DNA of 64,000 nucleotides from Mesorhabditis belari (Eukaryota; Nematoda; Chromadorea; Rhabditida; Rhabditidae): positions 434,001-498,000 of the forward strand of contig CAUEEP010000732.1 of assembly GCA_958450365.1 (NCBI GenBank). The letters run 5' to 3'. A program made the position numbers and the translations under genes. A model generated the notes under the pieces. It worked only from the letters and a program-made list of their open reading frames with translations. It made no database searches and had not been told where the DNA came from. Shown piece by piece: positions 38,878 to 50,535 of this stretch (within the stretch, counting starts at the first letter, position 1; every line of letters begins with the position of its first letter).

Positions 38878-41097
38878 TTATTTATAATTAAACACCGAAA
38901 AATCACTGTGATAGATACTTCGAAGGTATTTCATCGTTTTCGGATTTTGTTTAATCGCTCGCAAGAGTTTCCGTTTTTTCCCATTATCCCGATTCGCGTG
39001 ACTCGTTTTCGATCTCTTCAAATGTGCTAATGCCTGAAAAGTTTACGAATATCATCCATTTATCATTTTTTAAGTATTTCACCTGTTCCGTGACCACCTT
39101 TGGTACACCAGCTTCTCGGAAAACCTTCCTCAATTCTTTTTTTCAACTTTTCAGTGTTACTTGTGTATCGAATCAAATGGTAACGACGTGGATTTTGCTG
39201 CAAATCACAGAACCTAAAGAATATTGACTTTATTTAAAAGAAATATCGTTTGCAAAGTGTAAAACCGACCAGCTTTGTGGCTGTACATGATAATAGATTT
39301 CGTGGAAAGCTTTTTGTGAAATTTGTGGTGGCTTGGTTTTCCATAACATCATTTGATGGACATCTTTTGCGAATTGATCAATCCCGACACCACCACAGTC
39401 GTGTTGATAGCTAAAATGTTTTAGAATTGTTGAAGAGCAGAGAATTATCCTTAGAAAATGATTTCGAGACGTTTTCATGTCAAATTTAAATCTCTGTCGC
39501 AAATTTTAAATGCTAATTTTTGCGCGACGACGCATTCTAATTGACGTCGCCGCCATTTGGGGGTAGTCGATGGGAGCGGCGCGTCGTCGTTTCTTTTTCA
39601 TTTTCCAATCATTTTTTGTCAGATGAATTGAAATTACTGTTGTACGCGATAAATTTTGTGTTTCTCTTTGAAATGAGAAAGAAAAAGAGAATCTATTTCC
39701 ATTTGCGAGCCAAGTGGAGAATCCGGAAATTTTCGTAGCCGGACCACAATGAAGGCCAAAACTAATTGTAAGATGGTTTGGGGAGTTGAATGAAAACAAC
39801 GAAAGCAAAGTTCGGATCTTTACGGTTAACGGCGGGGGTGCGATTGTCGGCGGCGGCCAATTTTTTGGCCAACTTGCAGCTCATTTTTAAGCACCTTAAA
39901 CTCATCAGATCAGAAAGTTTTAATAAGATTTAGATAGCTTAAAACGTCAACTTTCAGAAACTATTTGTTTCCTCAAAAGTTATTAATAAAAGCCTATCTA
40001 AAGTCGGGCTGCAAGTTGGTCAAAAACTTGGCCCCCGCCGATAATCGCTACCGTTAACCGTAAAGATCCCAAAACTCATCTCTTGGACCGTTCCAAAACT
40101 GAAGAAGAATTGTTTGTTGTTTAAGTATTGAATTAAGGTGAATTAAGACCACGGATTTGAATAAAACAATATTTTGATGGTCAAAATATTTTAAGTACTT
40201 GTGGAGTTAGGAGGATTAATTTTTTTTCTCAAATATGGTTTTTCTGGGGGTAATTTTGGGCGTCGAATCCGAAAAACACAACGAAAAGTTGGGGTTTTGA
40301 ATTTTAAGCCCTTAAAATGGGGATTAAATAGAGATTTTTAGAGATTAAAACTCAAAACCCGAACTTCTCGTGTTTCTCGGGTTCTACACCCCAAATTACT
40401 CTAGAAAAATTATATTTCAGAGAAAATAGCTCTTCCCAACTCCACAAGTATCGTATTTTATCAACTTTCAAACCAACCCGCACAAATATCCATACAATGA
40501 GATAAAACGGTCAATCGGATGCCGAATAATGGCAAAATTCGTCGATTTCGCTTTCCACGTCGCTTTCTTCCGCTGCGGATACCAATCTTTATTTTGACAG
40601 ACACTAAAAAGGGAAAAAGCGTTCAAAATTGTCCAACATTTCACACTTGTTATCCTTGTTGAAACTTTTCCCATATTCGGGCCGAAATTTGACTCCTCGA
40701 TAGTGCCGATAAACGTCACAAAGTATCTGTCGCATCAGTGTCGACATCCCCTTTGGCGTTTTGCAATAATGAATCCCCATTTTGTTCCAATTCTATAAGC
40801 TTTTATAAAAGATTCGTCTAAAAACTATTCTATTTGGTCAATTCAAAGCCAAGCCAAGCCAAATCTATTCGATTTAGCTTGGCTTTGATCTTTCGCTTTG
40901 TCTCAGGTCAAATGTTCTCAAAATTCACAATATCTGCATCTTGTTGTGCATGTCGATACGGTACATTGTCTATCGGAAAGATGGAATCCCAATCCCAACC
41001 TGAAATTCGAGAATTTAAAATTAAAAACACGAAATGTACCTGAATTCACCAGTGAGATCAAAGTAAAGAATATAGAAAAAGAGATCCAATTTGTCAT
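38878..41097 (-). CDS. secretory-pathway carbohydrate sulfotransferase
   Basis: Predicted Golgi enzyme that transfers sulfate from PAPS to glycans. The start exon MTNWISFSIFFTLISLVNS (ATG 41095-41097) is a signal peptide or anchor. Next comes WDWDSIFPIDNVPYRHAQQD (about 40930-41000). The exon HYCKTPKGMSTLMRQILCDV (about 40655-40795) corresponds to the 5'-PAPS loop, and FAIIRHPIDRFISLYGYLC (about 40470-40605) to the 3'-PAPS motif with RxPxxRF. Later exons give GVGIDQFAKDVHQMMLW, then QNPRRYHLIRYTSNTEKLKK, and a basic end with KQNPKTMKYLRSIYHSDFSV and stop TAA at 38878-38880. The ending ...IYHSDFxxFNY is usual in nematode members related to Sulfotransfer_2 and chondroitin 4-O/HNK-1 sulfotransferases. 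Two foldback MITEs sit in one intron. Acceptor sugar unknown. Confidence 0.85.
39816..40069. mobile_element. foldback MITE in sulfotransferase intron
   Basis: The left end ATCTTTACGGTTAACGGCGG pairs with the right end CCGTTAACCGTAAAGAT; inner parts also pair (GGCCAACTTGCAGC with GCTGCAAGTTGGTC). About 254 bases, no coding. Confidence 0.85.
40232..40425. repeat. inverted repeat (second foldback) in sulfotransferase intron
   Basis: Imperfect arms include TTTTTCTGGGGGTAATTTTG with its partner near 40390-40412 and GAAAAACACAACGAAAAGTT with its partner near 40360-40382. Non-coding. Confidence 0.65.
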
Positions 41098-41765
41098 TGT
41101 CCGAGAATAGTTGCTTTGGTGTTTGGTGAGTTAAAAAGCTCTGAAATCTAATGTGGAAGCTATTTATATGGACAGAGATGTGGATAGGATAAGATTTAGT
41201 TTACGGTAGTTTTTGAAAATCGCCAGGTTTTTGAGTAGCAAGGTACGAGAGAGGAACTCCTACTAGTTTTTCAAGTCATTCTCGAAATCCAAAAGCTTTA
41301 TATAACCAAATGACCGGCATACATAAATGTGTTTGGTCAAACAATTTTAATAAGCAGCTGTGACATAGAATGGTAATATAACAAGAAATATTCAAGGATA
41401 TCGGGAAAAAGAATGGACAACAATGCACTGTTTCTGTCTTTGTTTCACTTGACGAGATCCCGCTTTGGCAGTGATTGAGAACAGAGAAAAGGACAACAAC
41501 CGGATGAAGAAAGAAATCGAATGTCCGACTTTGACAGTTCTTTTTCCTTTCAATAGTCATTCGTGGATTTATATGAGATAGAATGGCTATCACTGTGTTT
41601 TGAGTTCGAAAAGACTCGTTTGAGAGTGAAGGGTGAAGTTAGATCGATAATGGCACAATTGACAATGACATCTGGAATCTCGTCAACGATAATGAGCTGG
41701 AGTTTCTTTTAACTTATATAGAATTGTCATTTGTACTTATTCCTGAGTTATTAGCCCAGCTAATA
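41098..41765. other. spacer upstream of the sulfotransferase
   Basis: No convincing gene. A minus-strand open stretch near 41280-41590 with a hydrophobic segment (FFLHPVVVLFSVLNHC) is not linked to flanking exons by clear splice sites. Confidence 0.4.
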
Positions 41766-42177
41766 CCCTAAAGTCTCGAGTATAAGTTCATCCGAGTATA
41801 AGTTCTGCCTTAATTTACATTTAAAGGGCTCTGATGGAAGCTCGAAGCGGTCAAATTTTCGAGGAAATTTGGAACGAACGCGGCTGCGATCGAATTTGAA
41901 GTCGCCGAACAGATGATTAACCGCTGGAAACAGGCTGAGCCGGCACTGATGAGTTCACCAAAAAATAATCGAGCTTTCCGAGGATTGAGGGCAAAATGGC
42001 CGGATGTGGAGAAAGATCTGAAGGCATGGGTTCTGGAGAGGCGATCAAAACAACGAGCTGTAAATGAGCTGTAAAAGCAAAAAATTTATGCTGCAGCGGG
42101 GTTCGATACACCGCACCGGAGACAGCCGTCAATTTGCATGCGAAAACCAAACAGAACTTATACTCGCGACTTTAGGG
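41766..42177 (+). mobile_element. pogo-like deletion-derivative element with CENP-B-type DNA-binding remnant
   Basis: Terminal repeats CCCTAAAGTCTCGAGTATAA and TTATACTCGCGACTTTAGGG are flanked by TA on both sides (41764-41765, 42178-42179). The plus strand encodes EVAEQMINRWKQAEPAL, then RAFRGLRAKWPDVEKDLKAW and VLERRSKQRAV, which is the helix-turn-helix and CENP-B-type region of pogo/Tigger transposases. A stop follows; the DDE domain is missing. It is non-autonomous and only 412 bases long. Confidence 0.85.
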
Positions 42178-42340
42178 TAACTAAAAAATTAGAACAAATG
42201 ACTAGCCCAGCTAATAACTCAGCTTTCATATTTACAAAAGAAAAACTTTTGTAAACAGCCGTGATTCTAGAGTTTGTTCATTTTAAAGCAAGATTTGGTA
42301 CAAAGTTTATTTCAAAACAAAATTTGGTACATTATTACAT

Positions 42341-45300
42341 TCAAATTTTATTGATATCAATGTGAAATTGCTTTGAGCTTTGTTTACTTATTTCAGTGTT
42401 TCCATTTGTTGGTACAGAGTACTTCTGCGTTGAAGAAACTATATTCAAAAGTCGTTTCCCTCTACAAAAGATTAGATTCATGAAAGCATCCCTGAAATCA
42501 GTTTCATCTTAAGCTTAGGTTCAACTTTTACAGGTTTATCTCTACCTGTAGCATTTGATGAAGTAAATCATGACTAAAGGCTCTAGAATCGGATCGATCA
42601 TGATCAAAATGCACATTGGCTCAAGGTCGAAAAAGACGCCGAACATTGCGGAGAAGTTGATGATTGTGAGTGGGATGTAGTTGCAGAAAAGGGGCACAAT
42701 TAACTGAAACTTTAAGAATTACGAATCGAATGACTAAAGATAAATTGTTGATTCAGGAAATCATTTCCAGCAGTTCCAGCAGTACATTTTGCCGCATACT
42801 GCTTTCGTATCTCAAACTTCTCTTTTGCTTATCGTTATCTTCAAATTTAAACAAAATTTGCTAGATCTTTTAAACTGTTCTTTAAACTGTCCTTTAAATC
42901 CTAATTGCATTTTGATTCCCAAGAGGTTTGAAAAGCTCATTTTTTTTATTTTAAGATCAAGAGCAAAGAAATGAATTGAAGATTATTTTATTATTACCTG
43001 AACCAAAAGAGCCTTGAAAAGCTCCTTTTGAAGAAATTTCGTTTTCGAGCTGATTGAAGCATTGGAGATCAAGAATTTGTAGATATGAAAACCACAGTAA
43101 ATTATGATCATCCAAGTAATGAAAAGGATGAAAATGAGAGTGCCAGTTCCCATGTAACCCTGCCAGAGACGAGGGTTCTTTGATGGCTAAAATTTTGGGG
43201 GAACTTGGAAGAATGGAATGGAAGAGTTTACGTTTTCATTACTACTGTAAGAATACTGTAACGAGGAATGGAAACAAGAAAAGAACAAGAAAAGAACAGA
43301 AACAAGAACAAGAACAAGAACAAGAACGAGAGCAAGAGCAAGAAATGGAAACGTAACGGAACAAGAAACTGAAACTTTACAGTATCTTTACGGTTGATTT
43401 ACATGATTCACCTGCTTACACCTTACCTCAAAACTCATTCCCAGGCATGGGAAGTCAGAGAGATTCTTTTGAAATTTCTCATTGAAGACTTTTGCCATCT
43501 CTCCAAAAACTTCATCTGGAACCTCACCAAGGTTGAAGTGAGCGTTCAGTGTCCATGCAGAGCTAAAGTTTCGATCCTTTTCACTAGAACTAACTAGGAA
43601 AGCTATTGAAAACCTATTTTTGCATGTACAATTAATGGTATAAACAGTTCGGGTCTTCTAGTAAACAGTACAGCTTCGGAAATTTCTTGAAATTTTCAAC
43701 TACGTAGTCACAAAATTCTTTGGTCTTTCTGACAACAACAAAATTCTTTGGTCTTTGGTCTAATTCTTTAAAATTTCTCAATTTTATACATAACCAGCCA
43801 AAAAAAACCCCTTAGCAGCGAGTTTTTCTAGAGGTTCTTTGCATCGTTGTGGTAAGGAGTAGTAAGGAGCGTCTTTCTCTATAGCCCTACAGTCATAGTC
43901 AGGAGCGTCTTTCTCTACAGCCCTACAGTCGTAGTAAGGAGCGTCTTTCTCTACAGTCCTCACAACCCGGGTTTGCCGATTATTCGACACCAAATTTAAA
44001 TCTGGTATAGGGGGGTGGAACAAAGTGTTTTTATTAAAATAATTTTTTTTGGGGGTGTTTTTTTTTTATTTTTTTTTTTAGGGGGGGGGGTTTTTTTTTT
44101 TTTTATTTTTTTTTTAAATAAAAAAAATTTTTTTAAATTATATTTAATTTTAAATTAAATAAAAAAAAAAAAAAAAATAATATTTATTAAAAAAATATTA
44201 ATTTTATTTTTATTAAAAAAAAAAAAATAAAAATTTATAAAAAAAAAAATATATATAAAAAGGGGGGTTTTTTTGGTTTTTTTTTAGATCTAAACAATCA
44301 ACCTTTTGTATTGCTAATTTTCGTGTAGAGTATTTAGCCCGTTTACTGAATATCTTTAACGTTGTTTGCTTTATTTTGTTTTTATTTAATTGTTTGTTGC
44401 CAGATTACCAATTTCGCGTCTTTTTTCATTCATACGAAGGAGATAAACTTCTTTTAAATCGAATAAAACTATTGTTTTCAAGTTGATTGGTCAGATTGCA
44501 CATCAATTTGGGAAAAAGTTTGTCGATTTCGATCAGAAATCACGATGAATTAAGGAGAAAGCATCTCCGCCCGGATAAAAGATTGGAGAGGAAACAGTCC
44601 TCGTACAAACCAATTTTATTCAGGATACCGGGTTCAACCTCCCGTAGTGCCACACCAAATTGACTTTTTAAATTTCTATATTTAATTTCTATCTTTAATT
44701 TCTATATTTAATATTTAATATATAGTAGATTAACGAATCAAAAGTTTTTCCGCTTTAGTTTTTCCGCTATCTCGTTTGAACGTTTCCTTTCCTCTTCAAA
44801 AAGTTCAACACATCAAAGCTAAGCTACTTTAGCTAGAAACCTATCTTTTTGCCGATTTCACTCTCGAATTTGCTTGAAAGTAAACGAAAATTGACTTAAA
44901 AAGATGGGAAATTGAGTTTCCCTTCTTTTTTTCTATTTCCCGTTACCGACATTTTCTCATTGCCAACAATACAACAATTAATCAAAAAGTAAGAAATACC
45001 GACATATTGGACTCGATCAAATCCCAAGTGGATTCCCCGTTTTCTTACCTAAATCCAATATACGCTACAGAGCAATAAATGATGATTTTTGATAGAGACA
45101 TCTTATTGAAGATCGAATCTCTAAAAATAACTTTATTTTTTAGTTTTTTAAACCCTTTCATGATCAACAATCGACAGTAATTAGTAAATAGACAATTACT
45201 GAAAATAGACTTCTCGCCTTTGAACTCTAGATTTGAAAAATTTTCATAAAAAAGACTTGAAAATTTTTGTGTACTTGTTTGAGCAATTTTAGTGCACAAT

Positions 45301-46596
45301 AGAGAAACTTTTGTTAATATTAGGTTAGTGAATGGCTTTTCGTTCCGTCTAAAAACAACAAATTCATCAATTAAACTACAGTTTGTTTCATTAGAAATGC
45401 TAAACATTTTTCTGCAAAAGAACATTAAAACGAGTTTCAAATGTCTTATGTCTGGTGTCTGATGTCTGTTATGTCTGTCCTATGCCTGTTATGTCTGCCT
45501 TATCTGTCCTATGTCTGTTATGTCTGTCCTATGCCTGTTAGGTCTGTCCTATGCCTGTTATGTCTGTCCTATGCCTGTTATGTCTATCTTATGTCTGTTA
45601 TGTCTGTCCTATGTCTGTTATGTCTGTCTTATGTCTGTTATGTCTGTCTTATTTCAAATGTCTGGATTTTTTTTGAAGCTTTGAAGTCGGAAGACGGCTC
45701 GATGATGCAACTTAGATACTTTAGCTAAGCTACTTTAGCTAGAAACCTATCTTTTTGCCGATTTGACTCTCGAATTTGTTTGAAAGTAAACGAAAATTGA
45801 CTTAAAAAGATGGGAAATTGAACAATAAACACTATTTAGAGAAAACTTAGAGAAAACTATAGGTTAATTAGTGGAATTTGTTATTTTTCAACGGAAGTAC
45901 GAAACTTTCTGAAACGAAAAGACTTGACAGCCTAGTTTGCCAGCTTTAAAAGATACCCAGAAAAGAATAAAGTTTGTCAATTGTAATTCAATTACAGTAA
46001 GATTTCTTATTCTATAAAACCCTTACCATTTCTATTTTTTTTAATAGAAAACATAAAGGACAGACATAACAGACATAAGACATACATAACAGGCATAGCC
46101 TAACAGGAACATTCCTTTCCTATTCACTTCTTCCACAATCACAATGTCTTCAATCTTCAACCAAACCAAACCAAAACTCACTGGCAAGCTACTGTATACC
46201 GAAAGACAAATTGAAACATCATTAATACAATCGCTTGACAGAATAAACTGCAATAGATCAAGAGAAGTCCGTAGTTTAAAGCTTTTGATTGAAAGATTGG
46301 CGATAGAGTTGTCAAAATGAAGGTTTGACCAGCTCCTGTTGTTGTCTAGAAAGATGTAGAATTTAAAAAGCAACAGATTTTTTTCTAGCCTTTCTCAATT
46401 TACTTACTGGAACGATGAGAAAATCGATAGTCACATACAAGATATCGAAAGCCGAGAAACAAAACAGAAGATATGAATATTTCCCAATGACAGGATGAGT
46501 TTTCTTCATGATGAAGTAGAGCATCAAGAAATTCAAGAACACAGCCAACAGACACTCGAATGAATGAGTGATTCGGACGAATTGACGGGAGAACAT
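42341..46596 (-). CDS. Str-family 7TM chemoreceptor (copy 1), possibly missing its TM4 exon
   Basis: Exons on the minus strand are: THSFECLLAVFLNFLMLYFI with PVIGKYSYLLFCFSAFDILY (TM1-2; ATG 46596); QSKALNYGLLLIYCSLFCQA with FQFVFRY (TM3, about 46187-46345); a loop exon with FGEMAKVFNEKFQKNLSDFP (about 43425-43600); TM5 exon TLIFILFITWMIIIYCGFHI with KTKFLQKELFKALLVQ (about 43008-43195); TM6-7 exon LIVPLFCNYIPLTIINFSAM to DPILEPLVMIYFIKCYR (about 42545-42705); tail RGKRLLNIVSSTQKY with TGA at 42341-42343. LQ.ELFKAL..Q and the IG.Y.YL motif are typical of the Str family. The TM4 exon present in copy 2 was not found in the 2.6-kb intron 43600-46185, which contains MITEs, a tRNA-like sequence and a degenerate homopolymer patch. 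The gene may be broken, or the assembly faulty. Confidence 0.8.
43855..43965. repeat. minisatellite, GTCTTTCTCTACAGCCCTACA
   Basis: Three copies of a unit of about 37 bases (AGGAGCGTCTTTCTCTACAG) lie in the large intron of Str copy 1. Confidence 0.85.
44035..44285. other. degenerate homopolymer patch, likely low-quality sequence
   Basis: About 250 bases of almost only T, A and G homopolymer blocks (runs of T, G10, then A/T mixtures), unlike any other part of the window and with abrupt edges. This looks like read or consensus error or a poorly resolved repeat rather than natural sequence. Confidence 0.75.
44553..44652 (+). other. tRNA-like sequence in an Str intron
   Basis: ACCGGGTTCAACCTCCCGT is a T-arm-like motif preceded by CCGCCCGGATAAAAGATTGG. 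No complete cloverleaf was found; tRNA-derived remnant. Confidence 0.3.
45320..45940. mobile_element. family M2 mariner-type MITE, diverged copy expanded by a minisatellite
   Basis: It shares with 20458-20975 the left end (TTAGGTTAGTGAATGGCTTT form), the ACATTAAAACGAGTTT block and the ACTCTCGAATTTGTTTGAAA to GATGGGAAATTGAACAATAA block. Its middle is replaced by about nine copies of TATGTCTGTCCTATGCCTGT at 45455-45655. The right end is decayed. A further fragment of the family lies at 44815-44925. Confidence 0.75.
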
Positions 46597-46713
46597 TCTG
46601 TAATGTAAATCCAGTAAATCCGGAGGATAAAAGCGGATCTATTGGGTTGTCCAGTTATGAATGCGCGTTTTTAATATTTTGCAAATTTCTCAAGATATCG
46701 AACAGATGTACAG

Positions 46714-47400
46714 TACTGGACAATGAAATATCATATTTGAAAAAAAGATCGTCACTTTCTCGCGTCTGTACCTCCCTTGTCTTTGAGCTTAAACTATTAG
46801 TGTTATACATTTTCTGAAAGCTCTTTTCCAGGGCTACACAATGGTAATATTAATATTTAGAAATACGGTAAACAAACAAACACCAAACATCAAACGGTAA
46901 AGACAATGGAGTTACAGACGCGCGAAAGTGACGATCTTTTTTCAAATATGATATTTCGTTGTCCAGTAGTGTATCTGAGTGTTATATATCATTCGAAAGC
47001 TGAAGATCTCCTCTACATTTTGGAATAAAAAAGTTTTTTAGAATTCATTCAACTTTTTGGGAAATTGACTGCACAAAGGGAGAGGTCGCTTTCGAAAAAA
47101 AAACTCATTCCAGCTTAGCTATTCCTCAAGTTTTATGGTGTAAAATAACCGCCCAGAAAAGAAAAGAAAAGAAAAGTGAAGATGCTCTGAAATTGGTATA
47201 TTCTTAAAAAAGTTGTATTGATATATCTATTGGCCAAACATCAAACGGTTAACTCAATTTGAGAGGAGCCAAAGCTTCATCCAAAGGCACCCTTCCATTT
47301 TTTGGTCACATCTTCTTCTGTGCAGTCAATTTGCCCAAAAGCTGAACAAATTCAAAAACTTTTTAGATTAAAATGTAGAGGAGATCTTCAGCTTTCGAAT
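46714..47400. mobile_element. two adjacent foldback elements upstream of Str copy 1
   Basis: Element one spans 46714-46970: ACTGGACAATGAAATATCAT pairs with ATGATATTTCGTTGTCCAGT, and AAGATCGTCACTTTC with GAAAGTGACGATCTT. Element two spans about 46993-47400: ATTCGAAAGCTGAAGATCTC pairs with GAGATCTTCAGCTTTCGAAT, and GACTGCACA with TGTGCAGTC. Both are non-coding. Confidence 0.85.
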
Positions 47401-48231
47401 AATACTCATATATATCTTTTTCTTGATCTTGATCTTTCTTGATCCGATTTTGGTACCATTCAATGAGGAATTACAATGCTCAGTCAATGATACCAAAATT
47501 GGGCTGATCGAATGTAAACTAACGGTTTGGCTACGGTACTTTTCTCAAATAGGTCCTTTTTAGAAAACGTATTACTCGAGAGGAACACACTCTACATTCA
47601 ACATTCTGTAATGCTAAGCTCTGTCAATCAAGGTTTTGGTCATAAGGAAATTTTGACAAAAAAACCTCATGAGAAAGCTCTTACTATCAAAAAAAAAACT
47701 CTAAAATATTTAAAACTTCCTCTTTCTTTTGCGAAATATTAGATTAGCAACTTGAAAGTTCGTACACTTTTTTGTAATTTCCATAAAACATATTTAATAC
47801 ACCAATTGAATTAGACTTCTCGAAATAAAAGTTATATATTATCTAATTTAAGAAATGCTTAAGGAACTTTGGGTAACTTTTGAAACAGATTTGAGCAGAA
47901 ATTCAAGTTTTTTTTCTGAAAATTCTTCAAATGGAACTATTACAAAAGCGATTGATTATATCTAGTTGATTGATTGATTATATCTAAAATTTGGCTACTT
48001 ATCTAGCTTGTTATGCTCTCTTTTTTTATTAGCACCAAAATGGGTTTATGCGGAGGAAAGTGCTCAAATCGGTCCAACGAGTTTTCATCATTTTTTGGCT
48101 CCTCAACTTCTTTTCTTCCTGCCCCCTAAAAACCTACAAAAGTGAAGCTTTTCTAAATATGTCAAAAGCCTGTTTTAGAGAATAAATGGGGCTTTTTATT
48201 GGTTTAAAACTGTAGATTGTAGAAAGGTAAA
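47401..48231. other. intergenic, no gene recognised
   Basis: AT-rich sequence. The stretch 47985-48090 (CACCAAAATGGGTTTATGCG, AAAGTGCTCAAATCGG) is related to the mariner relic at 2990-3050 and to 56980-57010, so it is probably a fragment of the same element family. Confidence 0.5.
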
Positions 48232-48975
48232 TGCGTAAAACTATCTTGCGTAAAACTTTGTCTTTTCAATTTATTTCAAACGAGAATAAGAGGCAAGAAA
48301 GCTTTCGTTCTCTGTGCGTGTACATAAACGCGCGCTTTCGGGCACATACCCCTGCATGGGGTCATAAAAAGGAGGTGGGATTTTCAACAATTACCCACGA
48401 TGATTTTATTGTCATTTCCGTTTGAGTGCGGCGTCTCACTTTGATTTTAAGAGCTTTCTGAGGGGGACTTTTTTACTTTAAAAACTTTCATGCTTATTTC
48501 TGCTTCGTGAATCATCTTTTGCCTGATTGTGGTGTCTGAAAAAAGTACGACAAACAAAGCAATATGTTCTGCAAAAAAACTAAACTTAATCCACATTAAA
48601 GAAGTTGGAGAAAAATAATGAAAATTGACGAAAAATGGAAGAAAAAACAATAAAAATGGCGAAAATAAATTTTTGAGTGGATTACGGTATTAGTGCATTT
48701 TAGTGCGCTAAACCAAATTGCTGTTTCGGAAAAAGCACGAAAGTTTTTAAAGTAAAAAAGTGCCTCTCAGAAAGCTCTTAACATCAAGGGGAGACGCCGC
48801 TCTCAAAGAAACCGCGATAGCATCATCGTGGGTATTATTACAATAATCCGATCTCCTTTTTATGACCCCATGGGTGTGTGCCAGAAAGCGCGCGTTTATG
48901 TGCATACACAGAGAACGAAAGCTTACTTGCCTTTTATTCTCATTTGAAAAAACAAAGTTCTACGCAAGATGATCT
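48232..48975. mobile_element. 0.74-kb palindromic element (family P4)
   Basis: Long arms run inward from GCGTAAAACT and its complement. Paired blocks include ATAAACGCGCGCTTTC with GAAAGCGCGCGTTTAT, GGGGTCATAAAAAGGAG with CTCCTTTTTATGACCCC, and AGAGCTTTCTGAG with CTCAGAAAGCTCT. The A/T-rich centre lies near 48540-48710. Half of a second copy lies at 57525-57710. No coding capacity. Confidence 0.85.
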
Positions 48976-49256
48976 AATAATTATGGATTTTAAAACCGTT
49001 GAAAAAAAAAATCAGCATTTCTTTTGATTTATTTGTCTATTTCCTTTGATTTATTTGTCTATTTATTTTTAAAGCTATTTATTTGTTTTTATATTTTTGT
49101 TATCTGAAAGGGTTCAAGTGCAAAAGGGTATTTGATTGTATTTTTAATTTTTTAACTGAGCAACTTCGAATAACTTTTCCAATCTTCAATAGACAAGAAA
49201 GGTTATAGTCCTTTCAGCTAAAAGAATAACAACAAAGATCAATCAAGAATTCGAAA

Positions 49257-49460
49257 ATGACAGAAAAAGAAAGGTACCGTATCTCTACTCAAATTAAAAA
49301 GATTCTTTTCTCCAAATGTAAAACTAATCACGTGTTTTTGTGTTATCAAAAATATTTAGTTTTATCTCTTGGAAAAGCGTTAATTTGTGATCTCAAAGCC
49401 ATCAAGGGAAATGTTGCTGAAGTTCGAGCTTTAAAGAATTTAAAAAAGGCGACTTTTTGA
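49257..49460 (+). CDS. small hypothetical basic protein (doubtful)
   Basis: A 67-residue open frame starts ATG in a good context (CGAAA before ATG) and is lysine-rich (MTEKERYRISTQIKKILFSK). Downstream at about 49505-49600 another frame reads RLCPLCNCFELKTQSSCGNL with a CPLC pair. They might be exons of one small zinc-binding gene, but no clear intron joins them. I recognise no family. Confidence 0.25.
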   Translation: MTEKERYRISTQIKKILFSKCKTNHVFLCYQKYLVLSLGKALICDLKAIKGNVAEVRALKNLKKATF

Positions 49461-49988
49461 GTCTTGGAAGATTAATTGCGTCTTTTATACTGGAGGATTC
49501 AATTTGACCGACAAATTGTCTCTCGCGACAGGAAAAAGACTTTGCCCACTTTGTAATTGTTTTGAGTTAAAAACTCAAAGTTCATGCGGGAATCTTCTTC
49601 GAATTTTGCACTAGAGAATATGCAAGTACAAGAAGAACACAAAAATACTCTCCATAACAAAGAACAATAATAACATCACTATCTAATTGTTAGTAATTGT
49701 ACTTATAATATTTTGCATGACTGTACACTTAAATAAAAACGAAAGAAATGGAGAGAATGATGCATTGGGAGATTGATGATAAAATCAAACAATCAAAGTT
49801 CAAATCTTGTTGAAGCTAAATTGCTATTCAGTACAAAAAGCATATAAAAACGATTTCCAGACTCTTATAGTTGAGCAATTATTAATTACCAGCCACTAAT
49901 TGAGTTCACTCAAGAAGAAAGTGATCTCATATTTCCGAACAATGAGCACTTTGTGATCCACAGTTTATCAATTTTACAAACCTTGGCT

Positions 49989-50150
49989 TTAATGTGGTAC
50001 AAACAATACACAAGCAGAGCCCCTAAATATAGGAAAGAAAAAACCCGAAAAAAAGCACTAATCTAGTAACCGGGACCGAACTCCCGAACCCCCCGACCCG
50101 GATACAAGGCTCTTAGCCAGTCGGCCATGAGACAGATGGTGCCAGCGGGG
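49989..50150 (-). mobile_element. tRNA-derived repeat (SINE-like), copy B
   Basis: 49989-50035 (AATGTGGTACAAACAATACA, AAGCAGAGCCCCTAAATATA) matches 7745-7815. On the minus strand 50150-50045 reads as a class II tRNA-like body: ATGGCCGACTGGCTAAGAGC (D-arm) and a T-arm region with GGGAGTTCGGTCCCGG. Shared by copy A are both the AT-rich tail and the D-arm motif, which is the layout of a SINE: tRNA head plus unrelated tail. Confidence 0.65.
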
Positions 50151-50535
50151 GATGAGAGTTATAAGACAGACATGATGTGGCCCTATGCGTCTTTCTGTGT
50201 GTCCGTCTATCTAGGCCATAACTCGCCAACGATACCTCGGATCGAGCTGAAACTTTGACATCAAACAGTCAACTTTTTATTATCTTTAATATGACCAATT
50301 GGTTTTTTGATCCCGTCAACTGTTTTCTTGAAAATGCAAATTGCGACCCTTTTTGGGTACTTCTTTCTTTGAGCCCCTGTATAAAATCCCAGAAATGAGC
50401 TTTAAAAAAGGTTTTTGGCTCAAAAAAGAGCCCAGATTCTCTAGATTAAAAGTATAATGTTAGTTTTTAAAAATGATTATATTTTTGAATTTTAAAATTC
50501 AAAAAACTGAGCGTGACTCTGAGAAGAAATGTTCT

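Noticed and set aside
45441..45728. Plus-strand open frame with CYVCLMSVMSVLCLL repeats
   Set aside because: It translates a minisatellite inside a MITE.
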